DNA of 21,940 nucleotides from assembly GCF_040096205.1 (NCBI RefSeq), contig NZ_JBBMFD010000030.1, positions 1 through 21,940 on the forward strand, in the 5' to 3' direction. Shown piece by piece: positions 6,659-13,489 of this stretch. Every line of letters starts with the position of its first letter. Within the stretch, counting starts at the first letter, position 1. Under the pieces are notes generated by a model. That model ran no database searches and was not told the origin of the DNA. It worked only from the letters and a program-made list of their open reading frames with translations. A program made the position numbers and the translations under genes. Source of the stretch: Solibaculum_A intestinale (lineage in GTDB: Bacteria; Bacillota; Clostridia; Oscillospirales; Acutalibacteraceae).

Positions 6659-6791
6659 ACTTACATGCTAAATTGATACCAGTAAGATACGCAAGAGCAT
6701 CACTCTTACTCCTCGCCGGCGTCGGGGCGGGCCAAGATGGACAATACTGACGCATGGCCTCCTTTCTTCTTCTCCCTTTTTTCATTTCTAT

Positions 6792-6876
6792 GCCGCGCCG
6801 TCATCGGCGCGGCGCACATGCGGCATACAGATGACGACTGATAACGTCAAGCAGGTGCAACTCCTGCACGCCGCGC
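6792..6876 (+). ncRNA. Competing hairpin / tRNA-shaped element in the late leader
   Basis: Two exclusive folds share bases 6807-6813. Fold A is the hairpin GCCGCGCCG (6792-6800) with CGGCGCGGC (6805-6813) and loop TCAT. Fold B pairs GCGCGGCG (6807-6814) with CGCCGCGC (6869-6876), closing a tRNA-like shape. Inside it are a 5-bp, 8-base-loop arm (TGACG 6832-6836 with CGTCA 6845-6849) and a 5-bp arm GCAGG/CCTGC (6851-6867) with the 7-base loop TGCAACT, close to a T-loop (TTCRANY). A D-arm and a 3' CCA are absent, so it is not a normal tRNA gene. The structures are read by eye; no folding was run. Confidence 0.35.
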
Positions 6877-6891
6877 AACTCCTTTTTCTTC

Positions 6892-6919
6892 GGGCGCTCT
6901 GGATCACAGCAGAGCGCCC
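6892..6919. other. Perfect 9-bp GC-rich hairpin
   Basis: GGGCGCTCT (6892-6900) pairs perfectly with AGAGCGCCC (6911-6919) across the 10-base loop GGATCACAGC. Neither side has the T-run needed for an intrinsic terminator on either strand. It lies 11 bases before the AGGTGAT ribosome site of the HNH gene, so it could shape translation initiation or stabilise the late transcript. It could also be a DNA site near the packaging region. Confidence 0.45.
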
Positions 6920-6942
6920 GACTCATAAGCAGGTGATGCGGT

Positions 6943-7251
6943 ATAAATCCAGATGATCTTGAAAGATGGATATTGCAGCTCATAGCGGATGACAACATCC
7001 ACGCCTTTTACGTCTCTCCTCTTTGGCTCAAAGTCAGCGCGGAGGTTTTAAAAGAGCAGCACTATGAGTGCCAGCGATGCAAAAAGCGAGGCAGGTACAA
7101 GAGAGCCAATACCGTTCATCACAACAAGCCAGTGCGTCAGTACCCAAGACTGGCACTCACAAAAGACCATTTGGAGGCCATATGCAAGGAGTGCCACTAT
7201 GAGGAGCACCACGGACAGCCAAAAGGATTTGTAAATGAGGAGAGATGGTGA
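6943..7251 (+). CDS. HNH endonuclease of the packaging module
   Basis: A 102-residue HNH nuclease (counted from the ATA at 6943). Seen: FYVSPLWLKVSAEVL at about 23-37, CQRC, TVHHNKPV with the catalytic HH, RLALTKDHLEAICKECH, and the final HH. HNH proteins encoded next to TerS stimulate or are needed for terminase cutting at cos in related HK97-like phages. The start is unusual. The frame is open from 6937, and the protein-like text NPDDLERWILQLIADDNIHAF precedes the first ordinary start codon (TTG 6973), which has no good ribosome site. ATA at 6943 lies 5 bases after AGGTGAT, a 7-base match to the anti-Shine-Dalgarno, and corresponds to the position where homologs normally begin. A one-base lesion joining ATG 6936 is the alternative. 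Confidence 0.86.
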   Translation: MNPDDLERWILQLIADDNIHAFYVSPLWLKVSAEVLKEQHYECQRCKKRGRYKRANTVHHNKPVRQYPRLALTKDHLEAICKECHYEEHHGQPKGFVNEERW

Positions 7252-7355
7252 CCCCCCGGGTCAAAAAAACGGAAATTTTCTGGGGATTGGAAGAACGGGG
7301 GGCAGGGTAGACTTTTCGTCGGACTCGCGCGCGCGAGGAATTTTGATGCGGGAGG
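7252..7355. other. Candidate cos packaging site
   Basis: A 112-base gap separates HNH from TerS. It begins with CCCCCCG at 7252-7258 and contains the complementary CGGGGGG at 7296-7302, 37 bases later, followed by a perfect 14-bp palindrome CTCGCGCGCGCGAG at 7324-7337. The flanks are A/T-rich (CAAAAAAACGG, GGAATTTTG). Strong G/C blocks and dyads beside the HNH and terminase genes are what one expects of a cos region, and no other gene-free DNA exists between them. The exact nick position cannot be read. It ends at the GGAGGG ribosome site of TerS. Confidence 0.4.
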
Positions 7356-7363
7356 GATAGGAT

Positions 7364-7669
7364 TTGAAGAAAGCAGACGTTCGCAACTCGCTGATCAAGC
7401 AGCTTGAAGATAAGGGCGCAAATGTAAGCCACTTTGAGGACCTGGTAAACGATTACATGGATTTTTGGTCCATCAAAAGCAAGCTGCAAACAGACATCCG
7501 AAAGCGTGGAATCGTCTACGAAGACAAATCATCGGTCGGGATCGTTATGCAAAAAAACAACCCGTCGGTAAAAGAGCTTGTCAACGTCAATCGCCAAATG
7601 CTGTCCATCCTGCGCGAGCTGGGATTGAGCACGGATGAAATCGTCTGTAACGAGGACGATGAACTCTAA
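7364..7669 (+). CDS. terS: Terminase small subunit, P27 family
   Basis: A 101-residue P27-type small terminase that recognises the packaging site and regulates the large subunit. The text KKADVRNSLIKQLEDKGANV, FEDLVNDYMDFW and NPSVKELVNVNRQMLSILRELGL with an acidic end matches the family well. The start is TTG 7364, eight bases after the end of GGAGGG (7351-7356). An ATG at 7346 is in the same phase but is closed by TAG at 7358. The 3' end overlaps TerL by 11 bases. The gene follows HNH and the cos-like DNA, the normal order in HK97-like phages of Firmicutes. Confidence 0.92.
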   Translation: MKKADVRNSLIKQLEDKGANVSHFEDLVNDYMDFWSIKSKLQTDIRKRGIVYEDKSSVGIVMQKNNPSVKELVNVNRQMLSILRELGLSTDEIVCNEDDEL

Positions 7670-9299
7670 TATCCAGGACTACATTGACCTGGTGCGCAGC
7701 GGGAAAACAGAAGTCTGCAAAGAACAAGTTTTGCTCTGTGAGTATGTGGAAAAATGTTTTTCTGCCGAACCTCTTCGCGTAGATGAAGAACAATTGAAGA
7801 AATACCTTGATCTGCAAAAATACTTTCCGTTCCAACTTTTTGAGTGGGAACGGTTTTGTTTTGCCCTGCACAACTGCGTGTACAAAGAAAACGGTCAATT
7901 GCGCTGGCCGGATTTGTTTATCCTGGTCGGGCGCGGCGCAGGGAAAAATGGGTATTTATCTTTTGAGGACTTTTGCCTCCTTACCCCGATCAACGGCGTT
8001 CGCAACTATCACATTGATATCTGCGCCAACAGTGAGGATCAGGCAAAAACCAGTTTTAACGATATATACGAAGTGCTGGAAGAGCACAAAACAAAACTCA
8101 AAAATCACTTTCGGTGGAACAAAGAAGAAATCCGGAATCTGAAAACCGGGTCCATCCTGAAATTTCGCACGTCGAACTTTAAAACCAAAGACGGCGGCCG
8201 GCCGGGCAAAGTGGACTTTGACGAATACCACCAGTACGAAAATTATAAGAGCATCGAGGTTTTTAAAACCGGCCTGGGAAAAAAAGCATTCCCGCGCACC
8301 ACAGTAACCACCACAAACGGAAATGTCCGAGACGGCCCTCTCGATCATCTGATCGCCAGATCGGAACAAATCCTAAAGGGCGAAATCCCAGATAACGGCC
8401 TCCTCCCTTTTATCTGCCGTTTGGACGATAAGGAGGAAGTGCATCGGAAATCAGCCTGGGCGAAAGCAAATCCAAGTTTGCCATACAACCCTACTTTAAT
8501 GGAAGAGATGGAGCGGGAGTATATAGATTACCTCCAAGACAACATCGGGAATGCATCTTTTATGACCAAACGTATGAATATACCGCAAGGAGATAAGGAT
8601 GCAGAGGTCACAAGCTGGGAAAATATCTTAGCAACCAACCGACAAGTGCCGGATTTGGAGGGATACACCTGCGTTTTTGGGATCGACTACGCCAAAACCA
8701 CCGACTTTGTGTCGGCGGGTCTTTTGTTTGATGTAGAAGATATTCATTACTGGCTTTCGCACACTTGGGTTTGCCGCGCTTGCAATGATTTGAGCCGTAT
8801 CAAATTTCCTTTGGAAGATGCAGCGGCGCGGGGCCTCCTCACTTTTGTGGAGGATGTGGAGATCAATCCAGACATCCCGGCCGCGTGGATCATGGAGCAA
8901 TCCCAAAAATACAACATCATCGCAGGAGCAATGGACAGCTACCGGTATACCCTGTTAAGCAAATCCCTCCGTGCAGCGGGCTTTGACGCCGACCGGAAGG
9001 GGCGAAATAACATCAAACTGGTGCGACCGTCCGACGAAATGCTGATCGCTCCCACCATCACGCATTTGTTTCAGCTCCACAAAATCGTGTGGGGCGACAA
9101 TCCACTCATGCGGTGGTTTACCAACAACAGCAAAATGGTCATGTCGCCGGCGGGCAATATCACCTATGGAAAAATTGAGCCGAAGTCCAGAAAGACGGAC
9201 GGCTTTAAAGCATACGTTGCGGCAGAAACCATTTCGGACAAGCTGATCGGATACGGAGCACCGATCAGTGGTATCGACCTTGGGGTTTGGACCTATTAA
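7659..9299 (+). CDS. terL: Terminase large subunit (packaging ATPase/nuclease)
   Basis: A 546-residue TerL of the YmfN/COG4626 type, which translocates DNA into the prohead and cuts it. The ATPase half shows Walker A VGRGAGKNG at about 90-98 and Walker B VDFDEYH at 185-191. The nuclease half begins at GIDYAKTTDFVSAG (Asp343), with GAMDSYR and KLVRPSDEML further on, the RNase H-like acidic sites. The start is ATG 7659 (MNSNIQDYIDLV), inside the end of terS; an ATG at 7635 in the same frame would add eight residues, but family proteins usually begin near MNxxIxxYI. Length and motifs are complete. Confidence 0.95.
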   Translation: MNSNIQDYIDLVRSGKTEVCKEQVLLCEYVEKCFSAEPLRVDEEQLKKYLDLQKYFPFQLFEWERFCFALHNCVYKENGQLRWPDLFILVGRGAGKNGYLSFEDFCLLTPINGVRNYHIDICANSEDQAKTSFNDIYEVLEEHKTKLKNHFRWNKEEIRNLKTGSILKFRTSNFKTKDGGRPGKVDFDEYHQYENYKSIEVFKTGLGKKAFPRTTVTTTNGNVRDGPLDHLIARSEQILKGEIPDNGLLPFICRLDDKEEVHRKSAWAKANPSLPYNPTLMEEMEREYIDYLQDNIGNASFMTKRMNIPQGDKDAEVTSWENILATNRQVPDLEGYTCVFGIDYAKTTDFVSAGLLFDVEDIHYWLSHTWVCRACNDLSRIKFPLEDAAARGLLTFVEDVEINPDIPAAWIMEQSQKYNIIAGAMDSYRYTLLSKSLRAAGFDADRKGRNNIKLVRPSDEMLIAPTITHLFQLHKIVWGDNPLMRWFTNNSKMVMSPAGNITYGKIEPKSRKTDGFKAYVAAETISDKLIGYGAPISGIDLGVWTY

Positions 9300-9313
9300 G
9301 GGAGTGTGATCGA

Positions 9314-10516
9314 TTGAGCTTTAAAAATTGGCTCAAAAGCTTTTTGACGGGAGAAAAAACCGTCGAGATATCCACAAAGGACATTGAGGCGTTTATCGAC
9401 AAAGAAGAATTAAAAACGCTCTCGATAGAGGAATTCGCTATCCATTCAGCCATCAACATGATTGCAGGCGCGGTGAGCAAATGCGAGTTTCGCACGTTTC
9501 TGCGCGAAAAGGAAGTCCAGGCGGAGGAATATTACCTATGGAATTACGAACCGAACGTCAACCAAAATTCCACGCAGTTTATTCAGGAGCTTGTTTCCCG
9601 CCTACTTTACGCGAATGAATGCTTGGTTGTGGAGGCGAGCGGACAGCTGATTATCGCGGAGGGCTTTTCGAAGCAGGAATTTGCTTTACGGGATACGGTA
9701 TTTTCCAACGTCTCGCGGGGAACCTTGACGTTCCAGCGCCCGTTTTACATGTCGGAGGTCTTATATTTCCGACTAAACAACAAAAATATCAAGGTGTTAC
9801 TGTCAAACCTATGTCAAGGATACAACGCCATCATTGACAAGGCGATCCAAAAGTACGAAAAATCAGGAGGCAGGAAAGGCACATTAGAAATCAGTTCGCT
9901 GGCCAGAGGCGACAAACAGTTTGCCGAAACGTTCGAAAAACTGATGAACGAGCGATTTCGGAAGTATTTTGAGGCGGAAAACGCGGTACTGCCGCTTTTT
10001 GACGGCTACACCTACAATGAGCAGCCAGGGGAGCAAGGGAAAAAGACCACCGGCGAAGTCAGCGACATCAAAGGACTGACGGCGGAAATCTACGACCGAG
10101 TGGCACAAGCGTTTCGCATCCCGCCCGCGCTCCTGAAAGGTGACATCGCGGACATCGAAAAAATCACCGACAATTTCCTCACATTTTGCATTGATCCGCT
10201 CTGCGACATGATCGCGGAGGAGATTACCCGTAAACGGTATGGATACAATGGGTTCCGAGCGGGAAATTATGCCGACATCGATACCACCTGCATCAAGCAT
10301 ATTGATATTTTTGGCGTGGCCGCCAATGTAGACAAACTGATTGCCAGCGGCATGTACAGCATCGACGAGCTACGCAGAAAGCTCCGTGATACCCAACTTG
10401 GGACGGAGCATTCAAAAAAGCATTGGATCACCAAGAACTACGAATCACTGGAAGGGGGTGAAACGAAAAATGGGAATGTGGGAAATCAAACAAGCGACGC
10501 AGCCGAAAACAATTAA
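9314..10516 (+). CDS. Phage portal protein (HK97 type)
   Basis: A 400-residue portal protein forming the dodecameric DNA channel at the capsid vertex. Family text includes LSIEEFAIHSAINMIAGAVS near residue 38, YLWNYEPNVNQNSTQFIQEL, the long channel helix region, and AQAFRIPPALLKGDIADIEK close to 275, followed by FLTFCIDPLCDMIAEEI. The start is TTG 9314, with GGGAG at 9300-9304 nine bases before it; an upstream TTG at 9287 lies inside terL and lacks a ribosome site. The 3' end overlaps the protease gene by 47 bases. Terminase, portal, protease and capsid in this order is the canonical HK97-like head module. Confidence 0.95.
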   Translation: MSFKNWLKSFLTGEKTVEISTKDIEAFIDKEELKTLSIEEFAIHSAINMIAGAVSKCEFRTFLREKEVQAEEYYLWNYEPNVNQNSTQFIQELVSRLLYANECLVVEASGQLIIAEGFSKQEFALRDTVFSNVSRGTLTFQRPFYMSEVLYFRLNNKNIKVLLSNLCQGYNAIIDKAIQKYEKSGGRKGTLEISSLARGDKQFAETFEKLMNERFRKYFEAENAVLPLFDGYTYNEQPGEQGKKTTGEVSDIKGLTAEIYDRVAQAFRIPPALLKGDIADIEKITDNFLTFCIDPLCDMIAEEITRKRYGYNGFRAGNYADIDTTCIKHIDIFGVAANVDKLIASGMYSIDELRRKLRDTQLGTEHSKKHWITKNYESLEGGETKNGNVGNQTSDAAENN

Positions 10517-11270
10517 CCTGTACATTTACAGCGATGTGGAGGCGGATTCTGCCGACTGGTATACCGGAGAGATAGTGGAAAGCCAAACGTCCGCCAATCA
10601 TTTCCGCCAAGCTCTGGAAGAAGCAGGACAGCTTGATGAAATCAACGTATACATAAACTCACGCGGCGGATCGGTGATGGAGGGCGTTGCTATTTACAAT
10701 CAGTTAAAGCGGCACCCTGCGCACAAGACGGTATACATCGATGGATTTGCCTGCTCGGTCGCGAGCGTCATCGCCATGGCGGGGGACCGGGTAATCATGC
10801 CAAGAAACACCACCATGATGATCCATAATCCCTGGTCGGTGGTAGCGGGAAATGCAAAGGAATTGCGCAAGGCGGCGGATGATCTGGACGTGCTTAGCGA
10901 GTCGTCCAGGCAAGCATATCTGCTCAAATCCGGTGGAAAACTCGACGAAATTCATCTTGCCGAAATGATGGATGCGGAAACCTACTTGACCGCCGCGCAA
11001 TGCGTCGAATATGGCCTTGCCGACGAATTCGCGGAAAAGGAAGCGGACATCGAGGCGGCAAGGCAGATGCTTCGCAAGGCCAAGCAATCCGCCATAAACC
11101 AAAAAGCGCAGGTGGCGGTTCTTCAGGCCGAGGCGGAGAAGCCCGCACCAGAGGGAAAGCAACAGCCGAAAAAACCGCAGAAGCAAGAGCTTGCAGCCGA
11201 TGGGGCAATCAAGCTCCTGTCTGCATATATGAATTCATTTAAAATCAAAATTATGGAGGTATCAGATTGA
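10470..11270 (+). CDS. ClpP-like prohead maturation protease
   Basis: A 266-residue S14 peptidase used as capsid maturation protease. The catalytic Ser99 is in FACSVASVIAMAG, His119 in TTMMIHNPW, and the likely Asp168 in MMDAETYLTAAQCVEYGLAD, the ClpP pattern. The Gly-rich INSRGGSVMEG (about 62-72) is the oxyanion loop. The C-terminal 60-70 residues are charged and Ala/Lys/Gln-rich (KPQKQEL region), as usual for phage versions whose tail interacts with scaffold. The start is ATG 10470, with GGGGGTG upstream, in preference to any codon inside the portal gene. The gene stops at TGA 11270, sharing bases with the capsid TTG start. It would remove the capsid delta domain. Confidence 0.93.
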   Translation: MGMWEIKQATQPKTINLYIYSDVEADSADWYTGEIVESQTSANHFRQALEEAGQLDEINVYINSRGGSVMEGVAIYNQLKRHPAHKTVYIDGFACSVASVIAMAGDRVIMPRNTTMMIHNPWSVVAGNAKELRKAADDLDVLSESSRQAYLLKSGGKLDEIHLAEMMDAETYLTAAQCVEYGLADEFAEKEADIEAARQMLRKAKQSAINQKAQVAVLQAEAEKPAPEGKQQPKKPQKQELAADGAIKLLSAYMNSFKIKIMEVSD

Positions 11271-12478
11271 GAAGCAAAGATTTGATCACCCAGGAAAAAA
11301 CGGAACTTTTGCAGAGGCTGACCGGAGCCATGCAAAGCGGCGATGAAACCGCCATGGCAACTGCGTTTTCCGATTTCGCGGAATCGGTGCAAAGATCGGT
11401 TGTGGAAGAAGCCAGGGAACTGGCGCAGGTGGTGGACGCCAATGTTTTGGCCGCCAGAGGCGTGAGGCAGCTCACCAGCGATGAGCGGGAATTTTACCAG
11501 GGCATTGTAAAGGCATCCCGAAGCGGTAACCCCAAGCAGGCGTTGGTTGACATCGACAAAGCCATGCCGCAGACGATCATCGACACCGTCATTGACGACA
11601 TCAAGGCAAATCACCCGTTGTTGGATGCCGTTGACTTTGTCAACACCAACGGAGCAATCCGGATGATCCTCAACGCGGACGACGTGGACCTTGCGACCTG
11701 GGATGCCCTCAACACCGCGATTTCCAAAGAACTGGCCGGGAAGATCGAACTGATCGATGTGTCCTTTGCCAAGCTCTCCGCTTATATCCCGGTTGCCAAG
11801 GACATGCTGGACTTAGGTCCTGCATGGCTTGATAACTACGTACGCCTGATCTTGGCCGAAGCCCTGGCCGCCGGCCTGGAAAACGGCATCGTAAACGGCA
11901 CGGGCAAGAATCAGCCCATCGGCATGACCAAAGACCTTGACGGCAGCGTGACCCAGGGCGTTTATCCGGACAAAACCAAAGTGACACTGAGCTCTTTGGA
12001 TCCCGTGGAGTATTGCGGCGTCATTGCGCCGCTTGCAAATAAGCCCAACGGCGGTTATCGAGCTGTCCCGGAGGTAATGCTTTTGGTCAACCCCGTCGAT
12101 TACATCCAAAAGGTTTTACCGGCCACCACGGTTCGCGCCGCAGACGGGACCTACAAAAACAACATTTTCCCTTATCCGACCCGTGTGATCCAAACCTCTG
12201 CCCTCACCTCCGGCAACGCCGTAATCGGCCTGGTCAACAAGTATTTTATGGGCGTCGGCGCCGGGAAGAGCGGAACGCTCGAATATTCGGACGAATATCA
12301 GTTTTTGGAGGATACCCGCGTCTATCTGACTAAGCTTCACGGCAACGGCCGCCCCAAGGATAACAACTCCTTTATCTATCTCGACATTTCCGGCCTCAAA
12401 CCGGCGAATCTCAAAGTCGAGGTAACCAATACCGCCGAGAAGCCGGTCAATACCAAAGAGGTTTCGGCTGCATCGTAA
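11267..12478 (+). CDS. Major capsid protein, HK97 family
   Basis: A 403-residue HK97-fold major capsid protein. Residues 1 to about 100 are charged and helical (the delta or scaffold domain, which the upstream ClpP-like protease is expected to remove). The shell domain then begins around LVDIDKAMPQTIIDTVIDDI. Typical motifs follow: ANHPLLDAVDFVNTNG-like text, SKELAGKIELIDVSFAKLSA, YIPVAKDMLDLGPAWLDNYV, LAAGLENGIVNGTGKNQPIG, and the P-domain FPYPTRVIQTSALTSG. The start is TTG 11267, seven bases after GGAGG (11255-11259), overlapping the protease stop. The last 20 residues (EVTNTAEKPVNTKE) look like a loose tail. No frameshift is seen. Confidence 0.95.
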   Translation: MRSKDLITQEKTELLQRLTGAMQSGDETAMATAFSDFAESVQRSVVEEARELAQVVDANVLAARGVRQLTSDEREFYQGIVKASRSGNPKQALVDIDKAMPQTIIDTVIDDIKANHPLLDAVDFVNTNGAIRMILNADDVDLATWDALNTAISKELAGKIELIDVSFAKLSAYIPVAKDMLDLGPAWLDNYVRLILAEALAAGLENGIVNGTGKNQPIGMTKDLDGSVTQGVYPDKTKVTLSSLDPVEYCGVIAPLANKPNGGYRAVPEVMLLVNPVDYIQKVLPATTVRAADGTYKNNIFPYPTRVIQTSALTSGNAVIGLVNKYFMGVGAGKSGTLEYSDEYQFLEDTRVYLTKLHGNGRPKDNNSFIYLDISGLKPANLKVEVTNTAEKPVNTKEVSAAS

Positions 12479-12493
12479 AAAGGGGAATGAACC

Positions 12494-12793
12494 ATGGACC
12501 GGCTCTTAAATGAGGTGAAAAACTATCTGGATATCACCATATCCGACGAAGCTACGGACCAAAAGGTCAACGGCATGATCGAGCGGGGGAAAAATTATCT
12601 TTGCGGTTTGGCGGGGTGCAGTTTAGACTTTAACGCCCCGTCGCAGCCGAAAGCTTTGTTGCTTGATTATTGCCGTTACGCCAGGTCTAACGCCTTGGAG
12701 ATGTTTGCGGTTAATTTTCGGTCGGAACTGATCGGCCTGAAAATACAAAAAGAGGTGGACGCTTATGCAAATTCAAGCACCTGTCCGCTTTGA
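12494..12793 (+). CDS. Head-tail connector, gp6-like adaptor
   Basis: A 99-residue all-helical protein of the HK97 gp6 type, which stacks under the portal as a ring and prepares the head for the tail. The text MDRLLNEVKNYLDITISDEA, DQKVNGMIERGKNYL, then PKALLLDYCRYARSNALEMF and RSELIGLKIQKEV matches the family well. GGGGAATG lies before ATG 12494, 15 bases after the capsid stop. The last 29 bases overlap the next gene. The position directly after the capsid gene is the norm. Confidence 0.87.
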   Translation: MDRLLNEVKNYLDITISDEATDQKVNGMIERGKNYLCGLAGCSLDFNAPSQPKALLLDYCRYARSNALEMFAVNFRSELIGLKIQKEVDAYANSSTCPL

Positions 12794-13094
12794 GACGTTT
12801 AACGACGGGTTATGTGATATTTACGGGGCGGAGCAATCCGCCCCAAAGTTTTGCAGAATCCGGTACGGACACCGCACTCTTGGCGCGAACCGGTATTACA
12901 TCGCTGCCCAGGCGGAAATCGAGCTGCACTCCGTCATCCGAATCCTGCAAAACCGCATGATTGATCCGCATGACTGCGCCATGATTGACGGCGTGACTTA
13001 TGACATCGAGCAGGTGCAGCATATCGACGACACCAACCCGCCGGTGACCGACCTGACTCTCCGGGAGTTAAGTATGCATGTGGAGGGGATATGA
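12765..13094 (+). CDS. Head closure / head-tail joining protein
   Basis: A 109-residue β-rich protein like the SPP1 gp16 or HK97 gp7 head-tail joining family, which plugs the connector after DNA packaging. Visible strands are FETFNDGLCDIYGA, FCRIRYGHRTLGANRYY, QAEIELHSVIRI, MIDGVTYDIEQVQHI and VTDLTLREL. The motif DGVTYDIEQVQ near the C-terminus is the family's most constant element. AGGTGG precedes ATG 12765, which lies within the end of the connector gene. The stop overlaps the next ATG (ATGA). Confidence 0.86.
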   Translation: MQIQAPVRFETFNDGLCDIYGAEQSAPKFCRIRYGHRTLGANRYYIAAQAEIELHSVIRILQNRMIDPHDCAMIDGVTYDIEQVQHIDDTNPPVTDLTLRELSMHVEGI

Positions 13095-13489
13095 GCAAGA
13101 CTGTGGATATTGCGGGCATTTCGGCGGAAATATCCGCCGCGCTTAGAGGCTATTCCAGCCGCGTGAGGGACCGCACCAAAAGAAACGTGGATGCGGTGAG
13201 TGAGGAATTGGTTGAAAATCTCAAGCGGGATAGTCCGGTAGGTTCCAGAGCCAAAAAGAAATACCGGGACGGATGGGCCAAAAAAGAAGCTTTTGAAAAT
13301 GCAAACGTGAAACGGGTTACCGTTTACAACAAGACAAACGGCTATCTTACAAGCTTCCTGGAAAACGGCCATAAAATAGCCCGACGCGGCGGGAGAACAA
13401 GGGCGCAGCCGCACATACGCACGAACGAGTTGAAGGCCATCAAAGATTTAGAAAGACGTACCGAACAGGCGGTGAAAAATGAAGCTTGA
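13091..13489 (+). CDS. HK97 gp10-like neck / tail completion protein
   Basis: A 132-residue neck protein of the HK97 gp10 family. It shows ISAEISAALRGYSSRVRDRT, then SEELVENLKRDSPVGSRAKKK, YRDGWAKKE, KRVTVYNKTNGYLTSFLENG (the constant core) and RAQPHIRTNELKAIKDL. The charged C-terminus is helical. It joins the filled head to the tail tube. The start is ATG 13091, overlapping the preceding stop; its own end overlaps the tail terminator candidate by 11 bases. Confidence 0.87.
   Translation: MSKTVDIAGISAEISAALRGYSSRVRDRTKRNVDAVSEELVENLKRDSPVGSRAKKKYRDGWAKKEAFENANVKRVTVYNKTNGYLTSFLENGHKIARRGGRTRAQPHIRTNELKAIKDLERRTEQAVKNEA

Larger units (their letters stand above)
6612..6942 (+). other. Structured non-coding region upstream of the packaging genes
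   Basis: These 331 bases hold no convincing plus-strand gene. From left to right: an A/T-rich start; a dyad ACGTT-N5-AACGT (6644-6658); a 7-bp stem AGTAAGA/TCTTACT (6681-6687 with 6704-6710); a 5-bp stem GGCCA/TGGCC (6730-6734 with 6755-6759); an uninterrupted pyrimidine tract (6758-6783); a perfect 9-bp hairpin (6792-6813) that competes with a tRNA-like fold (to 6876); and another perfect 9-bp hairpin (6892-6919). It ends at the Shine-Dalgarno AGGTGAT of the HNH gene. The region is most simply the late-operon promoter and its 5' leader. No intrinsic terminator with a T-run is seen. Confidence 0.5.

Noticed and set aside
6624..6755. Minus-strand frame of 43 codons in the leader, with AAAGGAGG upstream on that strand
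   Set aside because: The purine-rich motif lies only two bases from the ATG, too close for normal initiation; the protein has no recognisable pattern, and it is the only minus-strand candidate in a one-direction operon. The motif is the complement of the pyrimidine tract.
6809..6875. Functional tRNA gene
   Set aside because: The T-arm and acceptor-like stem look right, but there is no D-arm, the anticodon loop would have 8 bases, the acceptor has a mismatch at its base, and no CCA or good discriminator follows. Kept as a tRNA-shaped element only.
6792..6919. Intrinsic terminators at the two 9-bp hairpins
   Set aside because: No T-run follows either hairpin on the plus strand, and the minus-strand flanks are purine-rich.
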